Assembly (NCBI GenBank): GCA_021826785.1 | Contig: JAKAYN010000031.1 | Location: 1 to 6,983, forward strand | Length of the DNA: 6,983 bases | DNA from: Thermoplasmata archaeon | GTDB lineage: Archaea; Thermoplasmatota; Thermoplasmata; Thermoplasmatales; Thermoplasmataceae | Reading direction: 5' to 3' | Part shown: positions 1-6,983 of the stretch, one piece after another | How the letters are laid out: each line of letters starts with the position of its first letter | Numbering within the stretch: the stretch's first letter is position 1 | Program-made: the position numbers and the translations under genes | The notes under the pieces: generated by a model | Told to the model about the DNA's origin: nothing | Databases searched by the model: none | What the model saw: the letters and a program-made list of their open reading frames with translations, nothing else

Positions 1-162
1 AATGATGAAAGCACCTCTGATATATGCGATCTTGAAAAATTGTATAATATCTCTATCTCGTACTGTGCCATGCCGGTGTACTTTCTTGACCTAAGCGCCC
101 TTAATACTATTGATTTAAGATCCATTGTTTTAAATGTTTATAAAGAATTTATCCTTTTTTAA
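1..162 (+). CDS. C-terminal fragment of a probable Ras-like small GTPase (5' end outside window)
   Basis: An open frame enters at base 1 and ends with TAA at 160-162, giving the last 53 residues of a protein. The first residues, NDES, could be the end of a G4 motif (NKxD) with the NK just outside the window. Thirty residues after that Asp comes LDLSALN (residues 29-35), which fits the G5 [S]A[K/L] motif. An amphipathic stretch, DLRSIVLNVYKEF (residues 38-50), then fits the last helix of a Ras/Rab-type G domain, and the chain stops with almost no tail. The 30-residue G4-to-G5 spacing is what Ras-family proteins show. Family knowledge: such G domains (Sar1/Rab/MglA-like, COG1100 type) bind and hydrolyse GTP, and some archaea have them. 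P-loop, switch I and DxxG are not visible, so the assignment is inference; an unrelated alpha/beta protein remains possible. The end of the gene contains a run of six T (155-160), which may help termination. Confidence 0.5.
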   Translation, partial: NDESTSDICDLEKLYNISISYCAMPVYFLDLSALNTIDLRSIVLNVYKEFILF

Positions 163-171
163 AGGTTTTAC

Positions 172-184
172 AAAATATATTATA
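172..184 (+). promoter_or_regulatory. Archaeal TATA box for the permease gene
   Basis: AAAATATATTATA lies in the short gap between the upstream stop codon (162) and the ATG at 206. Its centre is about 28 bases before that ATG, the distance expected when transcription starts at or next to the start codon. No Shine-Dalgarno sequence precedes the ATG, so a leaderless mRNA is likely. This box is also the main argument for the start at 206 rather than 134, because transcripts initiated here would not contain the 134 ATG. Confidence 0.5.
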
Positions 185-205
185 CTTTTGTTAAATACAC
201 TTCAC

Positions 206-1477
206 ATGAAGATTGGTTTATCCCAGTCAATGATGCAATCATTTACATCAATAGGTCCGATGCTGGACTTTGTGGCATTGTTCTCTGTCATTGCATCATA
301 TTCCGGAACAATGTTACCATTGGTTGTTTTATTCTCATTTTTATTATCATATTCAACGCTATATACAGTTTATATGTTCTCAAAAAAATACACAACGAAT
401 GGTGGCTACTATTCATACGTAGGAAACACGCTTGGAAAATCCGTTGGTTTATTTGTAATGTTCTTTTATATTATGTATTCAATAATGACCGTGCCAAATT
501 TATCAATATTTGTTTCCTCATTTGTTTATAACATCTTCTTATTATTTGGCATAAAATATAAAATTATTGAATACCTTATATTAATAATATTTATAATAAT
601 GGTTTATTCCGTTATAGGCTCAGGTTCTAATATATCCATAAAATATACATTAATTGCAGGCGCAATGGAAATGTCATTTATAATAATCATGAGTTTTATA
701 TTTTTTTCCATGCCACATCATAAAATATATTATAATTATAATTTTAATGCATTCTTCCTTGGCGTTATATTTGGAATACTTGCATTTTCCGGTGGCGGCT
801 CAAGCATCTTTTTATCAGAAAATACAGAAAAGGCCAAGAAAACAACTCCAAAGGCGCTTTTAATATCATACACGATATCAGGAACAATAATGGTGATATC
901 TGCCTTTGCACTGCTCTTCTTTGTTGGTGTAAAAGGAATATACAATTATTCAATAGATCCATACTATATTATTTCATATATGTCAAATAAAATTGGGTAT
1001 TATTTCATAATAATATTTGCGTTTTTCACAATTTTAAGTGCATTTAACCTTAGCGTTTCATATTTAAACGCGTTTGTTCACATGGTTCCAAGAATGTTAT
1101 GCGATCTTAACATAAGAAATCATGGCAGGCGTTTTATTTTTTATATGTTTTTTATTTCAATTGCAATATCATTGATATCAATAAAATTCCTTGGTTTCTT
1201 TAAAGCATTTGTTTTCATTGCTGGACTTATCAGTTTTCTTTACATAATGATTCATATTATAACAAACATATCGCTTATTAAGATCAATAAATCAATTATT
1301 CCTGTACTGTCAGGAATCTTTCTAATAATAAGCCTTTTTCTATCATTTATAGGTAACACATCAGGAATAATAACAATAAACTACGCTTTTATAATCTATG
1401 CTATAATATCAGTAATAATCGTTTTAATAATAAAAAGATCGAGATTTTTCAAAACAATAAATTTTTATATAGATTAA
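206..1477 (+). CDS. APC-superfamily permease, probable amino-acid transporter
   Basis: A 423-residue, almost wholly hydrophobic protein with about 12 predicted membrane segments, the usual size for the amino acid-polyamine-organocation (APC) superfamily. It probably moves an amino acid or related organic cation across the cytoplasmic membrane by proton- or sodium-coupled symport; the substrate cannot be read from the sequence. Family-like features are the first segment after IGLSQS with SIGPMLD in the helix-1 break, NGGYYSYVGNTLG at residues 65-77 (loop and start of helix 3), and a helix-6 region FSGGGSSIFLSENTEK at about 194-209 followed by TTPKAL, which matches the family's F-x-GxE...EE...P..IP.A pattern. 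Helix 1 lacks the common GxG signature, so this is a diverged member. The ATG at 134 would add 24 residues (447 in all) but would overlap the upstream gene by 29 bases and lie upstream of the TATA box. The start at 206 leaves a normal short N-terminus before helix 1. Neither start has a ribosome binding site. Confidence 0.85.
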   Translation: MKIGLSQSMMQSFTSIGPMLDFVALFSVIASYSGTMLPLVVLFSFLLSYSTLYTVYMFSKKYTTNGGYYSYVGNTLGKSVGLFVMFFYIMYSIMTVPNLSIFVSSFVYNIFLLFGIKYKIIEYLILIIFIIMVYSVIGSGSNISIKYTLIAGAMEMSFIIIMSFIFFSMPHHKIYYNYNFNAFFLGVIFGILAFSGGGSSIFLSENTEKAKKTTPKALLISYTISGTIMVISAFALLFFVGVKGIYNYSIDPYYIISYMSNKIGYYFIIIFAFFTILSAFNLSVSYLNAFVHMVPRMLCDLNIRNHGRRFIFYMFFISIAISLISIKFLGFFKAFVFIAGLISFLYIMIHIITNISLIKINKSIIPVLSGIFLIISLFLSFIGNTSGIITINYAFIIYAIISVIIVLIIKRSRFFKTINFYID

Positions 1478-1510
1478 AATTAAATTTTATGAATATAAAT
1501 ATCAATTAGA

Positions 1511-1522
1511 TTTTTATATAAA
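1511..1522 (+). promoter_or_regulatory. Archaeal TATA box for the aglB gene
   Basis: TTTTTATATAAA sits in the 68-base gap between the permease stop (1477) and the ATG at 1546, centred about 29 bases before the ATG. The spacing nearly equals that of the box before the permease. The region between box and ATG has no purine-rich Shine-Dalgarno sequence, so a leaderless transcript starting at or just before 1546 is likely. The gene therefore seems to be transcribed on its own rather than only by read-through from the permease. Confidence 0.6.
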
Positions 1523-1545
1523 GATTGAATTACACTTCCTTAGCT

Positions 1546-4500
1546 ATGTCATTGACGGCATCAATTAAAGAAAAAATTAAGAGGTATCCAGAGGTACCTG
1601 GCTTAGCTGCGCTTGTGATCATATACCTCTTTCTTTCAAATTTCTTTGCATGGAACCTTGCATTTGCAAAGGAATATTTGAATTTCTCAGGAGGTAGTGA
1701 TCCGTATTTTAATTATGAGATTATACAGTATATACTTCAATACAAGGCGCAGCTGATCCACACAATCATGTTAAATTATCCTATTGGCACTTTCAATTAT
1801 AGGCCGCCATTCTTCCACTGGGTGGTGGTATTCTCGGCCTATGTATTGTCACCGATATTCGGGCTTCACAGGGCTGGATACTACTCATTCATGGAGTTTG
1901 ACGCTGTATTCGGTGCATTGTTAATAATACCTGTTTATTTAATAACAAAGGAGATATTCGGCAAGAAGGCAGGTCTATTTGCCGCACTCCTTTACACATT
2001 AATGCCAAGCAACCTAACAGCCGGTATAATAACAGATGGCAGGATGCATACACCTGAGCTCTTATTTGTCTTTTTAACGGTATACTTCTTTGAGATGGCC
2101 ATATCAAAGGCAAAGAAAAACCAGATAATAAACAACTTCTATGACTTTAAATCATATGCAAGCTCAATAATTAATTATTTCAATGAAAACAGAGTTGCGA
2201 CAATCTATGGGATATTATCAGGAGTATCACTTGGTGCTTTAATAGTATCATGGCAGGGATATCCATACATAGAGGCCATAGTCCTAATATACGTTGTGGT
2301 TCAGCTTATATATAACCTGTTTTCAAAAAGGCCAACAGGTTATTTAACGTACTTTACAACATTAATGATTTTATTCTCATTCCCAATTGGTTACTATTAT
2401 TATGATGTAACAAAGATGCTAATGCCCTGGTATTACCCGCCATTGTTAATGGGTGTATTAATAATAGGCTTTGGCATATTGATAAATTTAGTAGGAAAGA
2501 AGCCATGGATAATAACCATACCAGTAATGGCTGTTATAGTTGCAGCTGCCGTTGTAGCACTTGATAAGATTGATCCAAGCATATTAAGGGAAATCGTATC
2601 AGGTGATGGCTACTTTATAAAAACCAGGGTTTACAGCACAATAGCCGAGGCTGCGGCACCACCACTTGGATTCTACATAGCAGGCTTCGGACCCGGTGCA
2701 TTCTTACTTGGAATAGCAGGTGTGCCATATATAATATACAGGTTCTTAAAGAATAGAAAGGATTTATTCCTATTAGTAACGGTATTCTCACTTGTATCAA
2801 TATATATGAGCCTAGAGGCTGCAAGGTTCAACATAACTGCAGCACCAGCCTATGCAATACTTGGTGGTGGCCTGATAATTTACTTTGCAGATCTGATAAA
2901 GACATCAGATATAAAGAAAAGAATATCATATAATTCAGTAAAACGCAGTTTAAAGGGCAATATAAAATGGACACATGTTGCATTTGCGGTTATAATAGTT
3001 ATAGCAATAATAGTCCCATCGGGTATGGGTGCATTATCTGCAGCGGTGCCTGCTAACAATGCAAGCGCTGTAAACAACCAGTTAATATCATCAATACCGG
3101 CACCGCTAAGGCCAAATGATACAACAATACTGGGCGATTATGATTTTGCAATAGATAACTCATCGCAGCCACTGGCAGAGTCATTTGCATGGCTTGCAAC
3201 GCAGAATACAAATGTACCCCCGCAGGATAGACCTGCATACGTATCATGGTGGGATTATGGCTTCCAGGAGGCAGAGGAAGGCCAGCACCCAGCAGTTGCT
3301 GATGACTTCCAGCAGGGCTATGCCACAGGTGGAGACGTTTTGCTTGCACAGAATGAAAGCCAGATACTTGGTATATTCATATCAAGAGTCTTCCAGGCCT
3401 CGGGCGTCTTTGTAGACGGTCACTTCAACAGCAAGGTTACATCCGTTCTTGATAAATACTTTGGCGCAAATGAAACACTGGCACTGGAAAACATGTATAA
3501 AAACCCTGAGAAATACAAGAAATTAGTGCTTGACAACCCACAGATATATGGAAACCACTCAAAGGCAATATTAAACAATGTTTACAGTGCAAAGAGCTCT
3601 GTTTACCATGCTTTAATAATGGGCCAGCTATCAGCAAAGTATTCACTTGCAACGTTAATAAATGCATACTCGGCACTGGAAAATGTAACCGGGGTTAAAA
3701 TAGCATATATAGGCGTCGATCATGGTCTGTTTCCGTTCTCAGGATCAGATCCAGGCATATTCTATGCACCGGCATATCTTACATACACACCGACATACAC
3801 GGCATTTGGTGAGGTTGTTCCAACAGAGTACTATGACATATTTGCTAAGACCAGCAATGGATCAATATATCCATTAAATGAAACACCGGCAACGGCCACA
3901 ATAACAGGATACCAGATAGTTTACACATCACAGTTCTATAATACTACTATATACAGAACGATCGTAGGTTATTCACCATCTGCAGTAAATGAAACAAATG
4001 GAATTCCAGGCATATCATACGGAACTGATTACACACCAATGCCTGCATTTAATATGAGCAACTTCGAGCTTGTTTACTACGGTTCATTGTGGAATCCTTA
4101 TAAGGATTATCAGGCTCATCCAAACGCATGGAGAATAATACCAATACAGCAGGCGTATACATATCAGCAGGAGAGTAAGGGAACATCAATACTTCTGCCA
4201 CCAAGCAGCAAGGTTCTTCAGAATGAAGATCCAATAATAGAATACTTCCCGGGTGCAAACATAACAGGAAGATTAACACTGCCAAATGGACAGCCTGTTG
4301 CAGGGGCATATGTAACAATATACGATCAGTACGGAATACCACATGAATACACAAGGACAAACAGCACAGGATACTATCATTTAACAGGTCTTCCAGGAAA
4401 TGATACGATAGTATTCAGTACCGGCACATTTAACAAATTATTGCTTGGTGGATCAACAGAGCTTGGTTCAAAGAATGTAACAATATCATATGACCAGGCT

Positions 4501-6983
4501 GAGAGGCTTCCAGTAATAAATTCAACAACTGGAAAACCAGTATATGATATAACTGTTAACTACACATTAAATAAAAGCCATGTAAGCGGTAAGGTTTCAA
4601 TTGAAAACAAAATAATTCCATACGGAAAAATAACATTTTATAACAAAACATATAATGTAATGTTTACAGCAAGGATAGTGGATGGCCAGTACATACTAAA
4701 CGATTTACCACCATACATATATAATGTGAGTGTAAATTACAATGGTTATAATTATTACAATGTAACACAGGTAAATGTAACGGATGGATACAATGGTGTA
4801 AACAACATAAATATTGTTTATGATACATTAAATGTTAATGTTAATAAAAACGGTCCTTTAAGTGGCTATAACGTAAAGGTAACATCAAAATCATATTCTG
4901 AATCAAAAACAACGTCTTATAATGGAACAGTTACATTTACATTAATACCTGGAAAATACAATATAATAGCAACAAAGGGCACATCAATGGTTAATAAAAC
5001 AATAAATATAAGCTCATGGAACGAATCAAAATCAGTAACATTAAGCCCGGGACTTAAATACTATATTTCAGGATCAGCACCTGCAAATTCAACAGTAGAA
5101 ATATTAAAGGATGGATCATTCAGCAATGTTATAAATGTAACATCTAATGGAAAGTACAATGTATCACTGCCACCAGCAATCTACACAATATATTATAATG
5201 ATTCAGGTAAGGCCTTTGCAAGAACAGTGAATCTCACATCAAACATGGTTGTGAATATTGTGCCTGAGGCAGCATATAGATTAAACATCTCATCAAAGAT
5301 TTTAAATCATGATAATTACACCGGATACTATTCAATAATAGGAAACAACGTATACTTAAAGAAAGATTATTCAAACGTATCATATAATATAACACTGCCA
5401 GCCGGTGAATATTATGTTTCAGGTGTTGGTACATATGTTGGCGCAACCAGGTTTAACTATTCAAAGATAGATTTAACATCAAACACTAGCTTAAATCTGA
5501 ATTTAACATATAAATTCAACAGCACGATACTATTAACATCAAACAACGATGTTAATCAGGAGGTTGAAAACGGCATAGCCATTGTATATTACAATGGAAA
5601 TCCTGTAACATTTAACAATGTTGTATCAAGCAAGGTAACATTAGGCTATCCTGGAAACAATTCATATGTAAAGGTTATTTCACCATATCTATCAGGATCA
5701 ATGGATTTAATCAACAACACAAGCATTGTATACTCAATGAAGCAGATAACATTCCCGTTAAATGTTTATATATACAATGGTACAGAACCGGTTTATGGCA
5801 ATATTATATTAACATCATCAAACAATACGTACAATGAAACTTTAAAGAATGGCTCAGCATCATTTAATGTCGCTGCGGGTGTTTACCATGTTGGAGTTTA
5901 CAGCAATAAATCATATATAAGCCTAATAAACACATCACTTGTGATACCATACAATGATAATTTCACAAGCAATTCAGAACTTCACTTTGCAATACATTCA
6001 AACGTTACAATAAGTGCATTTAAGAACGGCTCAAAGGTTAATATAAATTACCTAAGCCCAGGGGAGTACACGCTTTATGCACAGAAAGGCAACGAAAGCT
6101 ATCTATCAAGTGTTTATGTGAACTCAAACATGACCATTAAACCAGTCTTTGTAAAATCATACAAATTATCATTAAATAATACACTTAACACAACATTGAC
6201 ATATTATATAAAATCAGGAAACAAAACCATAAGCACCGAAAAACCGGTTTATCTTCCTGAGGGTAACTACACAGTAAGCCTGAACAGAGATAAATATGTA
6301 AACTCAACCGGTGCTTACATTATAAGCGGACATATTAATATAGATTTAAACAATAATACAAACGTAACGTTAATTACGAAATCGGTTGAGGTAAAAAGCA
6401 CACTATTTGGAAAAGATTATTACAATGAAACTGCAATAGCAAAGGCCAATATATACATATACAAAGATGGAAAGCTTGTTGCAAAGGAAATAAGCAATTC
6501 GACTGGTAATTTCGAATTCTCAGGATCACCAGGCAATTACACAATATATGCAGTATCACCATCAATGAAGTATGCATACATATCATCATTTGAATTAAAA
6601 CCATTTGAAAACATGAGTTATAATGCATACATGGTAAGTGCATATAAATTGTATATATTCACATACCTTAATAACAAAACAATATACAATAATGTAAACA
6701 TAACAGAAAACAATGCATACATAAATGTAAATTCATCAAGGCAGATCTATGTTCTTCCTGAGGGTACATACAATATATCATCAAATGTAACATCAGAGCA
6801 CCTGAGCAGCACAAATGTAACAATAAATGTTACATATTCAGCATCACATTCAATATTCCTAAACAAAACACAGTACGTTAACCTTTATTTAAGCAAGATA
6901 AACGTTTATGATTATAGCTTAAAGCAGATAACACCCGAGAAGAACGTAACAGTGAACCAGACGGTTACATACAGAGATCGGAA
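1546..6983 (+). CDS. aglB: Archaeal oligosaccharyltransferase AglB (STT3 family) with a giant repeat tail, 3' end outside window
   Basis: This is the catalytic subunit that transfers the lipid-linked oligosaccharide to Asn in N-x-S/T sequons on the outer face of the membrane. No stop occurs in 1812 codons. ATG 1546 is the first ATG after an in-frame TAA (1519-1521) inside the TATA box. Residues 20-498 form the multi-pass membrane domain, with the last helix at about 476-498. It holds the first acidic motif SDPYFN (Asp52), the loop NYRPPFFHW (84-92), a second acidic region AGIITDGRMHTPE (159-171) that differs from the usual AGxxDxE form, and TIAE (365-368), the TIxE/SVxE sequon-side motif. Residues about 500-900 are the external globular domain: WWDYG at 568-572, which reads the +2 Ser/Thr, is followed by ADDFQQG. 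VDHGLFPF (724-731) lies where the DK/MI helix region is expected, but I see no clear DK lysine. From about 904 a repeat tail begins (separate entry). Typical AglB proteins are roughly 600-1000 residues, so this one is exceptionally long. The last two or three codons may be adapter sequence. Confidence 0.9.
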   Translation, partial: MSLTASIKEKIKRYPEVPGLAALVIIYLFLSNFFAWNLAFAKEYLNFSGGSDPYFNYEIIQYILQYKAQLIHTIMLNYPIGTFNYRPPFFHWVVVFSAYVLSPIFGLHRAGYYSFMEFDAVFGALLIIPVYLITKEIFGKKAGLFAALLYTLMPSNLTAGIITDGRMHTPELLFVFLTVYFFEMAISKAKKNQIINNFYDFKSYASSIINYFNENRVATIYGILSGVSLGALIVSWQGYPYIEAIVLIYVVVQLIYNLFSKRPTGYLTYFTTLMILFSFPIGYYYYDVTKMLMPWYYPPLLMGVLIIGFGILINLVGKKPWIITIPVMAVIVAAAVVALDKIDPSILREIVSGDGYFIKTRVYSTIAEAAAPPLGFYIAGFGPGAFLLGIAGVPYIIYRFLKNRKDLFLLVTVFSLVSIYMSLEAARFNITAAPAYAILGGGLIIYFADLIKTSDIKKRISYNSVKRSLKGNIKWTHVAFAVIIVIAIIVPSGMGALSAAVPANNASAVNNQLISSIPAPLRPNDTTILGDYDFAIDNSSQPLAESFAWLATQNTNVPPQDRPAYVSWWDYGFQEAEEGQHPAVADDFQQGYATGGDVLLAQNESQILGIFISRVFQASGVFVDGHFNSKVTSVLDKYFGANETLALENMYKNPEKYKKLVLDNPQIYGNHSKAILNNVYSAKSSVYHALIMGQLSAKYSLATLINAYSALENVTGVKIAYIGVDHGLFPFSGSDPGIFYAPAYLTYTPTYTAFGEVVPTEYYDIFAKTSNGSIYPLNETPATATITGYQIVYTSQFYNTTIYRTIVGYSPSAVNETNGIPGISYGTDYTPMPAFNMSNFELVYYGSLWNPYKDYQAHPNAWRIIPIQQAYTYQQESKGTSILLPPSSKVLQNEDPIIEYFPGANITGRLTLPNGQPVAGAYVTIYDQYGIPHEYTRTNSTGYYHLTGLPGNDTIVFSTGTFNKLLLGGSTELGSKNVTISYDQAERLPVINSTTGKPVYDITVNYTLNKSHVSGKVSIENKIIPYGKITFYNKTYNVMFTARIVDGQYILNDLPPYIYNVSVNYNGYNYYNVTQVNVTDGYNGVNNINIVYDTLNVNVNKNGPLSGYNVKVTSKSYSESKTTSYNGTVTFTLIPGKYNIIATKGTSMVNKTINISSWNESKSVTLSPGLKYYISGSAPANSTVEILKDGSFSNVINVTSNGKYNVSLPPAIYTIYYNDSGKAFARTVNLTSNMVVNIVPEAAYRLNISSKILNHDNYTGYYSIIGNNVYLKKDYSNVSYNITLPAGEYYVSGVGTYVGATRFNYSKIDLTSNTSLNLNLTYKFNSTILLTSNNDVNQEVENGIAIVYYNGNPVTFNNVVSSKVTLGYPGNNSYVKVISPYLSGSMDLINNTSIVYSMKQITFPLNVYIYNGTEPVYGNIILTSSNNTYNETLKNGSASFNVAAGVYHVGVYSNKSYISLINTSLVIPYNDNFTSNSELHFAIHSNVTISAFKNGSKVNINYLSPGEYTLYAQKGNESYLSSVYVNSNMTIKPVFVKSYKLSLNNTLNTTLTYYIKSGNKTISTEKPVYLPEGNYTVSLNRDKYVNSTGAYIISGHINIDLNNNTNVTLITKSVEVKSTLFGKDYYNETAIAKANIYIYKDGKLVAKEISNSTGNFEFSGSPGNYTIYAVSPSMKYAYISSFELKPFENMSYNAYMVSAYKLYIFTYLNNKTIYNNVNITENNAYINVNSSRQIYVLPEGTYNISSNVTSEHLSSTNVTINVTYSASHSIFLNKTQYVNLYLSKINVYDYSLKQITPEKNVTVNQTVTYRDR
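4255..6974 (+). repeat. Coding repeat region: about 11 Ig-like/carboxypeptidase-regulatory-like beta-sandwich units in the AglB tail
   Basis: The protein repeats a beta-strand turn of the form (L/S)P-x-G-x-Y-x-(V/I), the hallmark of CnaB/CarboxypepD_reg-like folds. Copies start near residues 950 (LPGNDTI), 1055 (PPYIYNV), 1135 (PGKYNI), 1209 (PPAIYTI), 1285 (PAGEYYV), 1369 (PGNNSYV), 1444 (AGVYHV), 1505 (PGEYTL), 1571 (PEGNYTV), 1662 (PGNYTI) and 1738 (PEGTYNI). Spacings run from 61 to 105 residues and average about 79. The first unit (about 904-970) is the most canonical: ITGRLTLPNGQPVAGAYVTI, then a short strand with the NSTGYYHLTGLPG turn. Later units are more diverged, so this is an old protein-level repeat rather than a recent DNA duplication. 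A further unit may begin at KNVTVNQTVTY near the window end. I see no membrane anchor or sorting signal within the tail. Confidence 0.7.
6975..6983. other. Probable residual Illumina adapter at the contig edge
   Basis: The final nine bases are AGATCGGAA, identical to the first nine of the widely used Illumina adapter AGATCGGAAGAGC, and they stop exactly at the window end. A given 9-mer at a fixed place has a chance of about 1 in 262,000. The codons they create (GAT CGG, reading D-R) put two charged residues and a CGG arginine codon into a low-charge tail whose arginines are otherwise mostly AGG/AGA. Real sequence probably ends at 6974. Confidence 0.6.

Noticed and set aside
155..160. T6 run at the end of the upstream gene as a terminator
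   Set aside because: Archaeal terminators can be plain T-runs, but a single six-T run inside the last codons of an AT-rich gene is too weak to annotate separately.
134..205. N-terminal extension of the permease from ATG 134
   Set aside because: It overlaps the upstream gene by 29 bases, precedes the likely promoter, and adds an extra hydrophobic stretch before helix 1 that the family does not need. It stays possible if the transcript begins further upstream.
736..962. Two short minus-strand open frames opposite the permease
   Set aside because: They lie wholly inside a well-supported membrane-protein gene, overlap each other in different frames, and encode nothing family-like.
1478..1510. 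Terminator or small RNA in the permease-aglB gap
   Set aside because: Only AT-rich sequence with short T stretches and no convincing hairpin or longer T-run; nothing beyond the TATA box can be supported there.
1889..6643. Minus-strand open frames of 65-103 codons (for example 4049-4360, 3053-3349, 6374-6643) and one plus-strand frame (3185-3415) across the aglB gene
   Set aside because: They are shadows produced by the skewed codon use of the long gene. Their translations are rich in Leu/His/Gln/Cys without domains, and the host frame has clear motifs and no stop.
4478..6980. Dispersed AATGTAACA-like words as DNA-level repeats or a CRISPR-like array
   Set aside because: They are in-frame Asn-Val-Thr codons with preferred codon use, irregularly spaced and without conserved flanks, so they reflect sequon coding rather than a DNA repeat element.

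Overview
The window looks like a moderately AT-rich archaeal chromosome, most likely from a thermoacidophile of the Thermoplasmatales (Picrophilus/Ferroplasma-like). The reasons are heavy use of ATA, AGG/AGA, TTA, TCA and ACA codons, start codons without Shine-Dalgarno sequences but with TATA boxes about 28 bases upstream, an archaeal oligosaccharyltransferase, and a surface-exposed protein region rich in Asn/Ser/Thr/Tyr and poor in charge. The lineage is an inference from style; no marker gene is present.

Layout, all on the + strand. (1) Bases 1-162 hold the last 53 codons of a gene whose spacing and motifs fit the C-terminus of a Ras-like small GTPase. (2) After a short gap with a TATA box comes a complete APC-superfamily (amino-acid permease-like) transporter, best started at 206 and ending at 1477. 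(3) A 68-base gap with a second TATA box leads to a very long open frame, 1546 to the end of the window (1812 full codons, no stop), encoding the archaeal oligosaccharyltransferase AglB/STT3.

The AglB protein has three parts. Residues 1 to about 498 are the polytopic catalytic membrane domain, with the first acidic motif SDPYF, a diverged second acidic motif, and TIAE. Residues about 500-900 are the outward-facing globular domain with WWDYG. From about residue 904 to the window end runs an unusual tail of more than 900 residues, made of about eleven Ig-like/carboxypeptidase-regulatory-like beta-sandwich repeats. By hand count it carries about 63 N-glycosylation sequons. A glycosyltransferase that bears a long, sequon-loaded tail on the side where it acts is the main point of interest: the tail is an obvious candidate for self-glycosylation and for a surface-coat role.

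The three genes do not form an obvious pathway, and each complete gene seems to have its own promoter and probably a leaderless transcript. The last nine bases (AGATCGGAA) equal the start of the common Illumina adapter, so the 3' edge is probably a contig end with untrimmed adapter; the last two or three codons should not be trusted.
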